From: Tissierellia bacterium
Lineage (GTDB): Bacteria > Bacillota > Clostridia > Tissierellales > Peptoniphilaceae
DNA length: 64,000 bases
Direction: 5' to 3'
Assembly: GCA_030529425.1 (NCBI GenBank)
Contig: JAUMWX010000005.1
Coordinates: forward strand, 1 to 64,000
Part shown: positions 1 to 6,286 of the stretch, piece after piece
Layout of the letters: each line of letters starts with the position of its first letter
Position numbering within the stretch: the stretch's first letter is position 1
Position numbers and translations under genes: made by a program
Notes under the pieces: generated by a model
The model's input: only the letters and a program-made list of their open reading frames with translations
Database searches by the model: none
What the model was told of the DNA's origin: nothing

Positions 1-50
1 AACGCTGATGGTACTTGGTTGGTAACGACCCGGGAGAGTAAGTAGTCGCC
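1..50 (+). rRNA. rrf: 5S ribosomal RNA, 3' end only
   Basis: The first 50 bases match the 3' third of bacterial 5S rRNA: a TACTTGG..GGTAACGACCCGGGAGAGTAAG block that normally forms helices IV/V and the closing strand. The 5' part lies outside the window. A tRNA cluster follows directly, as is common after rRNA operons in Firmicutes. The exact 3' end is uncertain by a few bases. Confidence 0.85.
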
Positions 51-59
51 AAATATATT

Positions 60-85
60 AGACTATATATTTATATAGTCTTTTA
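60..85 (+). terminator. Hairpin between 5S rRNA and tRNA-Asn
   Basis: GACTATATA and TATATAGTC form an AT-rich stem followed by TTTTATT. It could end rRNA transcription or act as a processing hairpin, because the tRNA genes directly downstream have no obvious promoter of their own. Confidence 0.5.
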
Positions 86-86
86 T

Positions 87-161
87 TCCTAGATAGCTCA
101 ATGGTGGAGCACCCGGCTGTTAACCGGTAGGTTGTGGGTTCGAGTCCCACTCTGGGAGCCA
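87..161 (+). tRNA. tRNA-Asn (anticodon GTT)
   Basis: A full cloverleaf can be read. The acceptor stem TCCTAGA pairs with TCTGGGA, the anticodon loop CTGTTAA carries GTT, the T arm contains GGTTCGAGTCC, and CCA is encoded. It is the first of three tRNAs behind the 5S gene. Confidence 0.97.
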
Positions 162-166
162 AATAT

Positions 167-255
167 GCCGGGGTGGCGGAACTGGCAGACGCACAGGACT
201 TAAAATCCTGCGATCCTTACCGATCGTACCGGTTCGATTCCGGTCCTCGGCACCA
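167..255 (+). tRNA. tRNA-Leu (anticodon TAA)
   Basis: This is a class II tRNA of 89 nt with a long variable arm. The acceptor stem GCCGGGG pairs with CCTCGGC. The anticodon stem CAGGA/TCCTG encloses loop CTTAAAA with anticodon TAA, which reads UUA, a preferred Leu codon in this AT-rich genome. CCA is encoded. Confidence 0.97.
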
Positions 256-274
256 TTTGGTTCAAACTCAATAT

Positions 275-335
<61 letters not shown>

Positions 336-351
<16 letters not shown>

Positions 352-388
352 AACACTTATAGAATGGCTAATTTTAGCCATTCTATTT
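336..388 (+). repeat. tRNA-fMet 3' end plus terminator, copy 1 of a direct repeat
   Basis: This segment, from the CCTG in the T arm through the terminator, is repeated in diverged form at 2138-2190. The block AAACACTTATAGAATGGCT is identical in both. Differences in the CCA-proximal part are mostly C/T transitions. The two copies bracket about 1.75 kb of accessory DNA, as an integration or duplication would leave. Confidence 0.7.
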
Positions 389-391
389 TTA
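359..391 (+). terminator. Rho-independent terminator of the rRNA/tRNA operon
   Basis: AGAATGGCTA and TAGCCATTCT form a 10-bp stem followed by a T-rich tail. Confidence 0.85.
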
Positions 392-483
392 TTTATTTAT
401 CTTTTTAGCAAAGTGTATATATTGAAAAAATAAGGATAAGGAATAATTTTAATAGAAAAACCGACTTCACGAAAACCTGATTT

Positions 484-759
484 AGTAATGAGATTGCGAT
501 TCAAACTTCAGGATATGATAATTTCAAGCTATATAAACTGGAAGATAATTCAAAGAAAGATGAAATTAAACATGGATTGGGATATAAAGATTTAAGTATT
601 CAAATTAAACCCGGTAAAAAGTTGGAGTAAAAGTTATCAATTTTTGAAATAACGCCTAAATTATCTAAGGGGAAATATCAAATTACTAAGGTTTTTATTG
701 ACAATAATGAACAAGAGTTTGAATTCAACATTATATTGATAGTAAAGCAGTTTTTTTTG
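484..759 (+). pseudogene. Decayed 3' fragment of an Ig-like (Big-type) domain protein, copy 1
   Basis: No intact gene lies between the tRNA terminator and 817. From about 517 one frame reads DNFKLYKLEDNSKKDE.., then GYKDLSIQIKPGKKLE, a TAA stop, and KLSIFEITPKLSKGKYQITK. This pattern (a statement on the state of the domain followed by a P-K-L-x-K-G-K-Y-x-I strand) resembles bacterial Ig-like domains found at the end of secreted Firmicutes proteins. The reading is broken by the in-frame TAA near 628. No start codon or ribosome site is apparent. The domain assignment is by eye and tentative; the fragment nature is clear from comparison with copy 2. Confidence 0.5.
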
Positions 760-766
760 ATAAATA

Positions 767-775
767 TGTTATAAT
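767..775 (+). promoter_or_regulatory. Extended -10 promoter of small membrane gene, copy 1
   Basis: TGTTATAAT is a TGn-extended -10 element about 40 bp ahead of the 817 start. The same sequence sits at 1522-1530 ahead of the second copy, so the promoter was duplicated with the gene. Confidence 0.5.
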
Positions 776-816
776 GAGGTATGTAAATTAATTGATAAGG
801 AGTTAAGTTAATTATT

Positions 817-1197
817 ATGTATGAATTATATCTTAAAGTTAATGGGTACCTACCTTTATTTGCAAGAATTATGCTTTGTATTTCATGCATAGTATTCTTG
901 TATAACATAGTTAAGAATACACAAAATACAAACGACTTTTTAATGAGAGTACTTGACTTTTTTATGGTAGTTGCTTTTGTGGCATACAATGTATCCGGAT
1001 CGGCATTGTTATTTGACAAAATTCTTGTAATGGGTATTTTTCCGGTACTTTTCATTGTGAAAGCATATCAAGTATATAAGTTTAACAAATTTAAATACAT
1101 GGATGAAGGTTTTGGAATTTATATTTTAAATTTGATTATGTTTGTAGTATCCGAATTACTGTATATGTTGTTTACGAGTAAAGATAGTCTTATCTAA
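817..1197 (+). CDS. Small multi-pass membrane protein, tandem copy 1
   Basis: This is a 126-aa protein of unknown function. Four hydrophobic segments are visible (about residues 10-32, 45-65, 68-84 and 102-122). The third runs into a polar motif KAYQVYKFNKFKYMDEGFG. The paralogue at 1574 shares this motif almost exactly and has the same N-terminus MYELYLK. An AAGGAG lies at 797-802, 14 nt before ATG, which is a long spacing but is conserved in both copies. I do not recognise the family. Its position behind a tRNA in a duplicated unit suggests accessory DNA. Confidence 0.65.
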   Translation: MYELYLKVNGYLPLFARIMLCISCIVFLYNIVKNTQNTNDFLMRVLDFFMVVAFVAYNVSGSALLFDKILVMGIFPVLFIVKAYQVYKFNKFKYMDEGFGIYILNLIMFVVSELLYMLFTSKDSLI

Positions 1198-1339
1198 GGT
1201 ATTTTAAATTAAAAGTAAGAAAAGGTAGATTTTTCTACCTTTTTTATTTTATATTTTCTGCAACAATGTATATACTGAAAGAAAACAAGGGAATGTTTAA
1301 AATTTTATGTAGTTGTAACTTAATATCGATCTAAGAAAT

Positions 1340-1506
1340 TTAAAATATCAAAATATTGAAATTAAACCCGGTAAAAAGTTGGATCAAAAGTTATCAATTT
1401 CAGAAATAATACCTAAATTACTTAGGGGAAATATCAAATTACTAAGGTTTTTACTGACAATAATGATAAAGAGTTTGAATTTAGCTTTATACTGATAGTA
1501 AAGTAG
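1340..1506 (+). pseudogene. Decayed Ig-like fragment, copy 2
   Basis: This stretch matches the 600-750 fragment. The codon that is TAA in copy 1 is CAA here, giving IEIKPGKKLDQKLSISEI. A one-base loss near 1430 then breaks the frame, and the original reading resumes as KYQITKVFTDNN and ends ILIVK at the TAG at 1504-1506. The two copies therefore carry different inactivating lesions. Together they let the ancestral C-terminus be reconstructed. Confidence 0.5.
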
Positions 1507-1960
1507 TTTTTTTGATAAATATGTTATAATAGGATGTGCCAAATTTAATTGATAAGGAGTTAAGTTAATTATTATGTATGAATTATATCTTAAAGGTATT
1601 GAGTATTTACCCTTACTTTCGAGAATTTTACTAATTTTTGCGAGTATAAGACTTTTGAAGTATATAGTTAAGAATAGAGAAAACACAAATGGTTTTTTGG
1701 CGACTGTACTTGATTTTTTTGTGGTACCCTTTTTCATAATACATAATATAGAGGGATCTTTATTATTATTTGAAAAAATTATTATGGTAATTTTTCCGGT
1801 ACTTTTTATTGTGAAAGCATATCAAGTATATAAGTTTAACAAATTTAAATACATGGATGAAGGTTTTGGAATTTTTATTTTGATACTGGTTATGTTTGTG
1901 ATAGTTTATGTATACTTATTCTTAAGGGTATTTATTTTGATAAACACTATATATCCTCGA
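1348..1960 (+). repeat. Tandem duplication unit 2
   Basis: This is the second unit of the about 757-bp tandem duplication. Identity is highest over the promoter, ribosome site and the region encoding the AYQVYKFNKFKYMDEGFG motif, and lowest over the membrane segments. Confidence 0.8.
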
Positions 1961-1963
1961 TAA
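1574..1963 (+). CDS. Small multi-pass membrane protein, tandem copy 2
   Basis: This 129-aa paralogue of the 817-1197 product has the same MYELYLK start and the same FPVLFIVKAYQVYKFNKF segment after the third membrane helix, but its C-terminal helix differs. The duplicated extended -10 (1522-1530) and AAGGAG lie upstream. Function is unknown. Divergence concentrated in the hydrophobic parts with a conserved cytoplasmic-looking motif suggests the motif is the constrained part, though this rests on only two sequences. Confidence 0.65.
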   Translation: MYELYLKGIEYLPLLSRILLIFASIRLLKYIVKNRENTNGFLATVLDFFVVPFFIIHNIEGSLLLFEKIIMVIFPVLFIVKAYQVYKFNKFKYMDEGFGIFILILVMFVIVYVYLFLRVFILINTIYPR

Positions 1964-2137
1964 TAATATCTATAATAATTAAAGTGAAAAGAATATTTTT
2001 TTGATTAATATTACTAAACAAATATTAAGTAAAAAAGTATATTGAAAGTGACTATGAATAGTACAACCAGATAGAATATGGATATTGATAATGTTTAAAA
2101 TACAGTATTATAATTAATTGGAAGGGGCTATCTACAG

Positions 2138-2190
2138 CCTGTCTCTGTAACTAAACACTTATAGAATGGCTTACTTTAGCCATTCTTTTT
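2138..2190 (+). repeat. Diverged tRNA-fMet 3' end plus terminator, copy 2
   Basis: This is the second copy of the 336-388 segment. The tRNA part is degenerate and upstream tRNA sequence is not recognisable. The hairpin AGAATGGCT..AGCCATTCT with a T run is intact and could still end transcription from the upstream pocket. Confidence 0.65.
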
Positions 2191-2350
2191 TATTTAGTTC
2201 TATAAAAATATCGTCAAAATTTATAATTTTTCCATTGGTGAAAATTTGGCGGTTTTTAGTTTGAAGTGAAATAATGAAATAGTTTTCATAATTTCTAATG
2301 TGTATAATATGTGGAAATAGTACGGATTGAAATGCTTAAATAAAAATAAT

Positions 2351-2379
2351 TTGAACCATTTTTTTATTTGTTATATACT
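2351..2379 (+). promoter_or_regulatory. Sigma-A type promoter of the EF-G paralogue
   Basis: TTGAAC (2351-2356) and TATACT (2374-2379) are separated by 17 bp, close to the vegetative consensus. It lies about 60 bp ahead of the gene. Confidence 0.7.
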
Positions 2380-2441
2380 AAAGTAGTAATCATTTATTTT
2401 TTAACATGAAATCATTTACATAATACATAAGGGAGGTACTA

Positions 2442-4499
2442 ATGAAAAAGTATACTACGGATAAGATTAGAAATTTAGCATTAATTGGGCATAGCGGAAG
2501 CGGAAAAACTTCTTTGGCAGAGGCAATGCTTTACAAAACTGGTGTTACAAAAAGACTTGGAAAAGTTGAAGACGGAAATACCGTAACAGATTTTGACAAG
2601 GAAGAAATTAAAAGGGGAGTTTCCATAGGATTGTCAGTTGCTCCGGTAGAGTGGAAGGATTATAAGATTAATTTATTGGACGCTCCGGGATATTTTGATT
2701 TCGAAGGAGAAGTAATGGGAGCTTTGCGTGCAAGTGAAGCGGCGTTATTTGTTGTTGATGCACAGGCGGGAATTGAAGTCGGCACCGAAAAGTATTGGGC
2801 ATATTGCGAAAAGATTGATTTGCCTAGAATTATTTTTGTAAACAAGATTGACAAAGAGAATGTCAACTTTAATAAATTAGTTGCGGATTTGCATGTGGAA
2901 TTCGGTAAAAAAGTTACTCCTTTGACATTGACAATAGGTGAAGGAGAAAATTTTGAAGGAATTATCGATATAATCGAGAAAAAAGCATATAAATATAACG
3001 GATTTGAAAGAACTGAAATAGAAATTCCGGAAATCAGAATGCTCGAAGTTGAAGAAGTTTACAATCAGCTTGAGGAAGTTGTTGCAATGACGGATGACGG
3101 TTTGATGGAAAAATTCTTCAATGGTGAGAAATTTACTCAGGAAGAATTTATGAAAGGAATTACTGCGGGAATGCTTAACGGAACCGTTGTTCCTCTTTTG
3201 GCGGGTTCGGCTACAGAAGGATTCGGAATAGATGAATTGATGGATATTGTTGTTAAATACATGCCTGCTCCGAATGATGAAAGAGCGAATATCGGATTTA
3301 GACCTGAAGAGGGAGTACACCATAAGGTTTCGGTTGATGAACCTTTCTCAGCGGTAGTGTTTAAAACCGTAGTTGACTCATTTGTTGGAAAGATATCCTT
3401 GTTTAAAGTTGTATCCGGAAAGTTTAAAAAAGATTCCGATATTTACAATTCAAGTAAGGATGTGCATGAAAAAGCGGCAGGCTTGTTCTATTTGAGAGGA
3501 AAAACTCAAATTGAAACGGATGAAGTCGTTGCCGGTGATATTGCGGCGTTTTCAAAATTGGAAGATACTCAAACCGGAGATACTTTATGTGATAAAAATA
3601 ATGTAATCAGATATAAGAGAATTAAGTATCCTCAACCGGCTTTGAAATTTGCTATTAAACCTCAAAGTAAAAATGATGAGGACAAAATAGGACATGCTTT
3701 AATGAAATTACATGAAGAAGATCCGAGCTTTACTTCAGAAAGAAATAAAGAAACTAAGCAGTTGACAATTTCGGGCTTGGGAAATGTACAATTGCAAATT
3801 GTTCTTGACAAACTTGTAAGTGCTTACGGTGTAAAAACTGATGTCATTCCTCTTAGAATTCCGTACAGAGAAACAATCAAAGGAAAGTCCGATGTTCAAG
3901 GCAGACATAAGAAACAGTCAGGAGGAGCCGGACAATTTGGTGATGTATTTATAAGATTTGAACCTATTGAAGACGGCTTTGAATTTGCAGAAGAAGTATT
4001 CGGAGGATCTGTTCCTAAAAACTATTTCCCTGCCGTAGAAAAAGGTTTACAGGAATCTCTTGAAAAAGGAGTTTTGGCGGGATATCCGGTTGTAGGTGTC
4101 AAAGCGACTCTTTATGACGGATCTTATCACCCTGTAGACTCAAATGAAATGGCATTTAAGCTTGCGGCGTCGATTGCATTTAAAAAAGGTATTGAGCAAG
4201 CCCAACCGATACTTCTTGAGCCTGTTATGAGCCTTGTTACAAATATTCCTGAAGCATATATGGGGGATGTAATGGGGGATATTAACAAGAAAAGAGGCAG
4301 AATACTTGGAATGGAACCTCAAGAAGACGGTACTCAAACAATTATTGCTGAAGCTCCATATTCCGAGTTGTTTGAATATGCGATTGACCTTAGATCTATG
4401 ACTCAAGGTAGAGGAAGCTTTACAATGGATTTTGTAAGATACGAAGAAGTACCGGCTATGTATGCTGAAAAAATAATAAAAGAAGCAAAAACTGAATAA
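2442..4499 (+). CDS. Elongation factor G paralogue (EF-G2-like GTPase)
   Basis: This 685-aa translation-factor GTPase has the full EF-G domain order: G domain, domain II, domain III, domain IV with the loop RHKKQSGGAGQFGDV, and a C-terminal domain V. GTP-binding signatures are G16-HSGSGKTS24 (P-loop), DAPGY (80-84) and NKID. Two features differ from housekeeping EF-G. The P-loop is HSGSGKT instead of HIDAGKT, and the DTPGH histidine that activates the hydrolytic water is Tyr84. Both fit the EF-G2 type paralogues, some of which are reported to bind the ribosome with little GTPase activity. It stands alone, away from rpsL/rpsG/tuf, so it is probably not the main EF-G. GGGAGGT precedes ATG by 4 nt. 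It could also act in ribosome protection or rescue. Confidence 0.9.
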   Translation: MKKYTTDKIRNLALIGHSGSGKTSLAEAMLYKTGVTKRLGKVEDGNTVTDFDKEEIKRGVSIGLSVAPVEWKDYKINLLDAPGYFDFEGEVMGALRASEAALFVVDAQAGIEVGTEKYWAYCEKIDLPRIIFVNKIDKENVNFNKLVADLHVEFGKKVTPLTLTIGEGENFEGIIDIIEKKAYKYNGFERTEIEIPEIRMLEVEEVYNQLEEVVAMTDDGLMEKFFNGEKFTQEEFMKGITAGMLNGTVVPLLAGSATEGFGIDELMDIVVKYMPAPNDERANIGFRPEEGVHHKVSVDEPFSAVVFKTVVDSFVGKISLFKVVSGKFKKDSDIYNSSKDVHEKAAGLFYLRGKTQIETDEVVAGDIAAFSKLEDTQTGDTLCDKNNVIRYKRIKYPQPALKFAIKPQSKNDEDKIGHALMKLHEEDPSFTSERNKETKQLTISGLGNVQLQIVLDKLVSAYGVKTDVIPLRIPYRETIKGKSDVQGRHKKQSGGAGQFGDVFIRFEPIEDGFEFAEEVFGGSVPKNYFPAVEKGLQESLEKGVLAGYPVVGVKATLYDGSYHPVDSNEMAFKLAASIAFKKGIEQAQPILLEPVMSLVTNIPEAYMGDVMGDINKKRGRILGMEPQEDGTQTIIAEAPYSELFEYAIDLRSMTQGRGSFTMDFVRYEEVPAMYAEKIIKEAKTE

Positions 4500-4508
4500 T
4501 ACAATATA

Positions 4509-4536
4509 AAAAACTCCGCTTTTGCGGAGTTTTTAT
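4509..4536. terminator. Bidirectional terminator, EF-G / Crp-Fnr
   Basis: AACTCCGC/GCGGAGTT stem with A-rich and T-rich flanks lies between two convergent genes and overlaps the stop of the minus-strand gene. Confidence 0.9.
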
Positions 4537-5237
4537 ATGCTGTATTCAGCAAGTTTTTTAATGTCGGTTATTAAAATTTGTTTTCTGGATAAAATTTTTA
4601 TAATTCCCATTTCTTCAAATTGTCTAAGTTTTCTACTCATAGTTTCTCGGGTAATTCCTGAGAAAGATCCGAGTTCTTCTTGATTTATATGGAGATTGAT
4701 TATTATTCCTTCATCTGTTTTTGTTCCGTGAAATTTTATCAGATTTAAGAGTACTTTTGCTACTTTCAAATCGGCATTTATAACTGAAAGCCTGTCGACA
4801 AGTGCTTCAGATCTCCTTATTCTTTCATATGACTTTTCCAATACGGATATAAGAAAGGCATTATTTTTCAAAAGTACATTGGTAAAATCGTGATGTGAAA
4901 TTGTAATTACTATCGAATCCTTCAAAGCTATTCCGTTGTAAACATAATGGTCTCCGGACAATAAGTTGAGGCCCCCTACAAAATCGCCTTTTTTATAAAG
5001 ATATAGAAGCTGTTCACGACCGTCTGAAAGATTCATCATTATTTTCATGAATCCGTCGTAGATTATAAACATTTTTTTAGCCGGATCGCCTGCTCTGAAG
5101 ATGTGTTCTCCTTTTTTGAAATTAAGAACCTCGAAATTTGAATTCATAAGAGAAAATTCCTCTTCCGTTAAATAAGTCAGGAGAGGAATTTTTTTATATT
5201 GTAATTTTCCGTTTTTATCATATAATTTATCGCTCAT
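4533..5237 (-). CDS. Crp/Fnr family transcription regulator without cysteines
   Basis: This is a 234-aa regulator. The N-terminal cyclic-nucleotide-binding beta-roll (about 20-130) contains KKGEHIFRAGDPAKKMFII. A dimer helix follows, then a winged helix with INQEELGSFSGITRETMSRKL (about 180-200), which is the typical Crp/Fnr recognition motif. The protein contains no cysteine, so it cannot hold an Fnr-type Fe-S cluster. The ligand or signal is therefore unknown. It is the last gene of the pflB-radical domain-pflA run, 30 bp behind pflA. A perfect palindrome of the kind Crp/Fnr proteins bind sits at the pflB promoter (8467-8480). A role in controlling pyruvate fermentation is inferred. Confidence 0.85.
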   Translation of the reverse strand: MSDKLYDKNGKLQYKKIPLLTYLTEEEFSLMNSNFEVLNFKKGEHIFRAGDPAKKMFIIYDGFMKIMMNLSDGREQLLYLYKKGDFVGGLNLLSGDHYVYNGIALKDSIVITISHHDFTNVLLKNNAFLISVLEKSYERIRRSEALVDRLSVINADLKVAKVLLNLIKFHGTKTDEGIIINLHINQEELGSFSGITRETMSRKLRQFEEMGIIKILSRKQILITDIKKLAEYSI

Positions 5238-5267
5238 ATTATCCCCTCAGTGATATTTTAACATAAA

Positions 5268-6029
5268 TCAGCCTTCAGTTCTTTTTTTCTTAATTGCAGC
5301 TAAAACTATTTTTCGAGCTAAAATGGCCTCACTTTCTCCCAAAGAAGGAGTTCCTGATAGAGGATAATCAATTCCCAGAGTTTTATATTTTACTTCACCC
5401 ATATTGTGATAAGGGAGAATATCAACAGCTTTTATACAATGGTATTTTGCAAGTTCAAAACCTAACTTTATAAGCAGGTTTTTATCGTAGGTTATCCCCG
5501 GTACGATTACATGTCTTATCCATACATCTTTTTTATTTTCATCCAGAAATTTAAGAAAATCCAAAATGTTTTCATTTTTGAAGCCCGTAAGCTCTTTATG
5601 CCCCATCGATTCGATGTGCTTAATATCCAAGAGGAATAAATCGGTTACGGAGATAAGTTTCTTGAATTTTTCAAAAGTATAATCCGAATTTCTGTTAAAT
5701 GTTACTCCGGAGGTATCCAGTGCGGTATGTATATTATTTTTTTTCGCTTCAGTGAATAGATCAATTACAAAATCAATTTGCAATAGAGCTTCTCCACCGG
5801 ATAAAGTAATCCCACCGCCCTTTAAGAATGGGCGGTAGGAATCATAGTCTGATAATATTTCTTCTACGGTCATCTCTTTACCATTTGAAAGTGACCAAGT
5901 GTCGGGATTGTGACAGTACTTACACCTCATAGGACATCCCTGTAAGAAAAGCACATATCTGACTCCCGGACCGTCAACTGTTCCAAATGTTTCCTTTGAA
6001 TGAATATAGCCGACGGTTTTAAGTGACAT
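5268..6029 (-). CDS. pflA: Pyruvate formate-lyase activating enzyme
   Basis: This 253-aa radical-SAM enzyme has the cluster motif C32-x3-C36-x2-C39 (GCPMRCKYCHNPDTW), followed by GGGITLSGGEALLQ, the SAM-binding GGE region. It uses a 4Fe-4S cluster and SAM to abstract a hydrogen from the radical glycine of pyruvate formate-lyase. In this genome that glycine is on a separate small protein encoded immediately upstream (6031-6270); the two reading frames are 1 nt apart. Length is normal for PflA. The N-terminal SKETFGTVDGPG is characteristic of the family. Confidence 0.96.
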   Translation of the reverse strand: MSLKTVGYIHSKETFGTVDGPGVRYVLFLQGCPMRCKYCHNPDTWSLSNGKEMTVEEILSDYDSYRPFLKGGGITLSGGEALLQIDFVIDLFTEAKKNNIHTALDTSGVTFNRNSDYTFEKFKKLISVTDLFLLDIKHIESMGHKELTGFKNENILDFLKFLDENKKDVWIRHVIVPGITYDKNLLIKLGFELAKYHCIKAVDILPYHNMGEVKYKTLGIDYPLSGTPSLGESEAILARKIVLAAIKKKRTEG

Positions 6030-6030
6030 A

Positions 6031-6270
6031 CTACATACCTTCGTGGAATGTACGAGAGATTACATCGTTTTGTTGTTCTTTTGTAAGCTTATTGAAGTTT
6101 ACAGCATAACCGGAAACTCTGACAGTAAGTTGAGGATATTTTTCAGGGTGAGCTTGTGCATCAAGCAAGGTTTCTTTTGTAAATACATTAATATTCAGGT
6201 GATGTCCACCTTTTTCCATATATCCGTCCAACATTGATACAAGGTTGTCTATTTGTGCGTTTTTATCCAT
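6031..6270 (-). CDS. Free-standing glycyl-radical domain of pyruvate formate-lyase (GrcA/YfiD-like)
   Basis: This 79-aa protein equals the C-terminal domain of ordinary PFL. It begins with [16 protein letters not shown], has [10 protein letters not shown], and carries the radical motif RVSGYAV with Gly54, ending ISRTFHEGM. The start at 6270 has a strong site, AAGGAG with 7 nt spacing; longer readings upstream run into the end of pflB in another frame and have no such site. It lies between pflB (17 nt away) and pflA (1 nt away). GrcA of E. coli is a repair version of this domain in species with full-length PFL. Here it appears to be the only radical domain, because the adjacent PflB lacks its own. 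Confidence 0.9.
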   Translation of the reverse strand: MDKNAQIDNLVSMLDGYMEKGGHHLNINVFTKETLLDAQAHPEKYPQLTVRVSGYAVNFNKLTKEQQNDVISRTFHEGM

Positions 6271-6286
6271 TTTTCTTCTCCTTAAA

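Larger units (their letters stand above)
590..1200 (+). repeat. Tandem duplication unit 1
   Basis: About 600 bp, from the Ig-like fragment through the small membrane gene, recurs at about 1348-1960 with a period near 757 bp. Anchors are the block AATTAAACCCGGTAAAAAG, the extended -10 element, the 5' end of the gene, and a nearly identical stretch at 1035-1110/1791-1866. Confidence 0.8.
1964..2441 (+). other. Gene-free stretch with tRNA-end remnant and EF-G promoter
   Basis: Apart from the diverged tRNA 3' end and hairpin (2138-2190) and the promoter at 2351-2379, I see no gene. The DNA is very AT-rich with stops in all frames. Confidence 0.6.

Noticed and set aside
678-1055. 125-codon minus-strand frame, and the similar one at 1384-1737
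   Set aside because: Both are antisense to the duplicated membrane-protein genes and their upstream fragments. They look alike only because the DNA is duplicated, and neither has a ribosome site.
2877-3323. 148-codon minus-strand frame inside the EF-G gene
   Set aside because: It is antisense to a fully conserved GTPase gene. The product is rich in Phe, Ser and Arg, as expected from the reverse of AT-rich codons.
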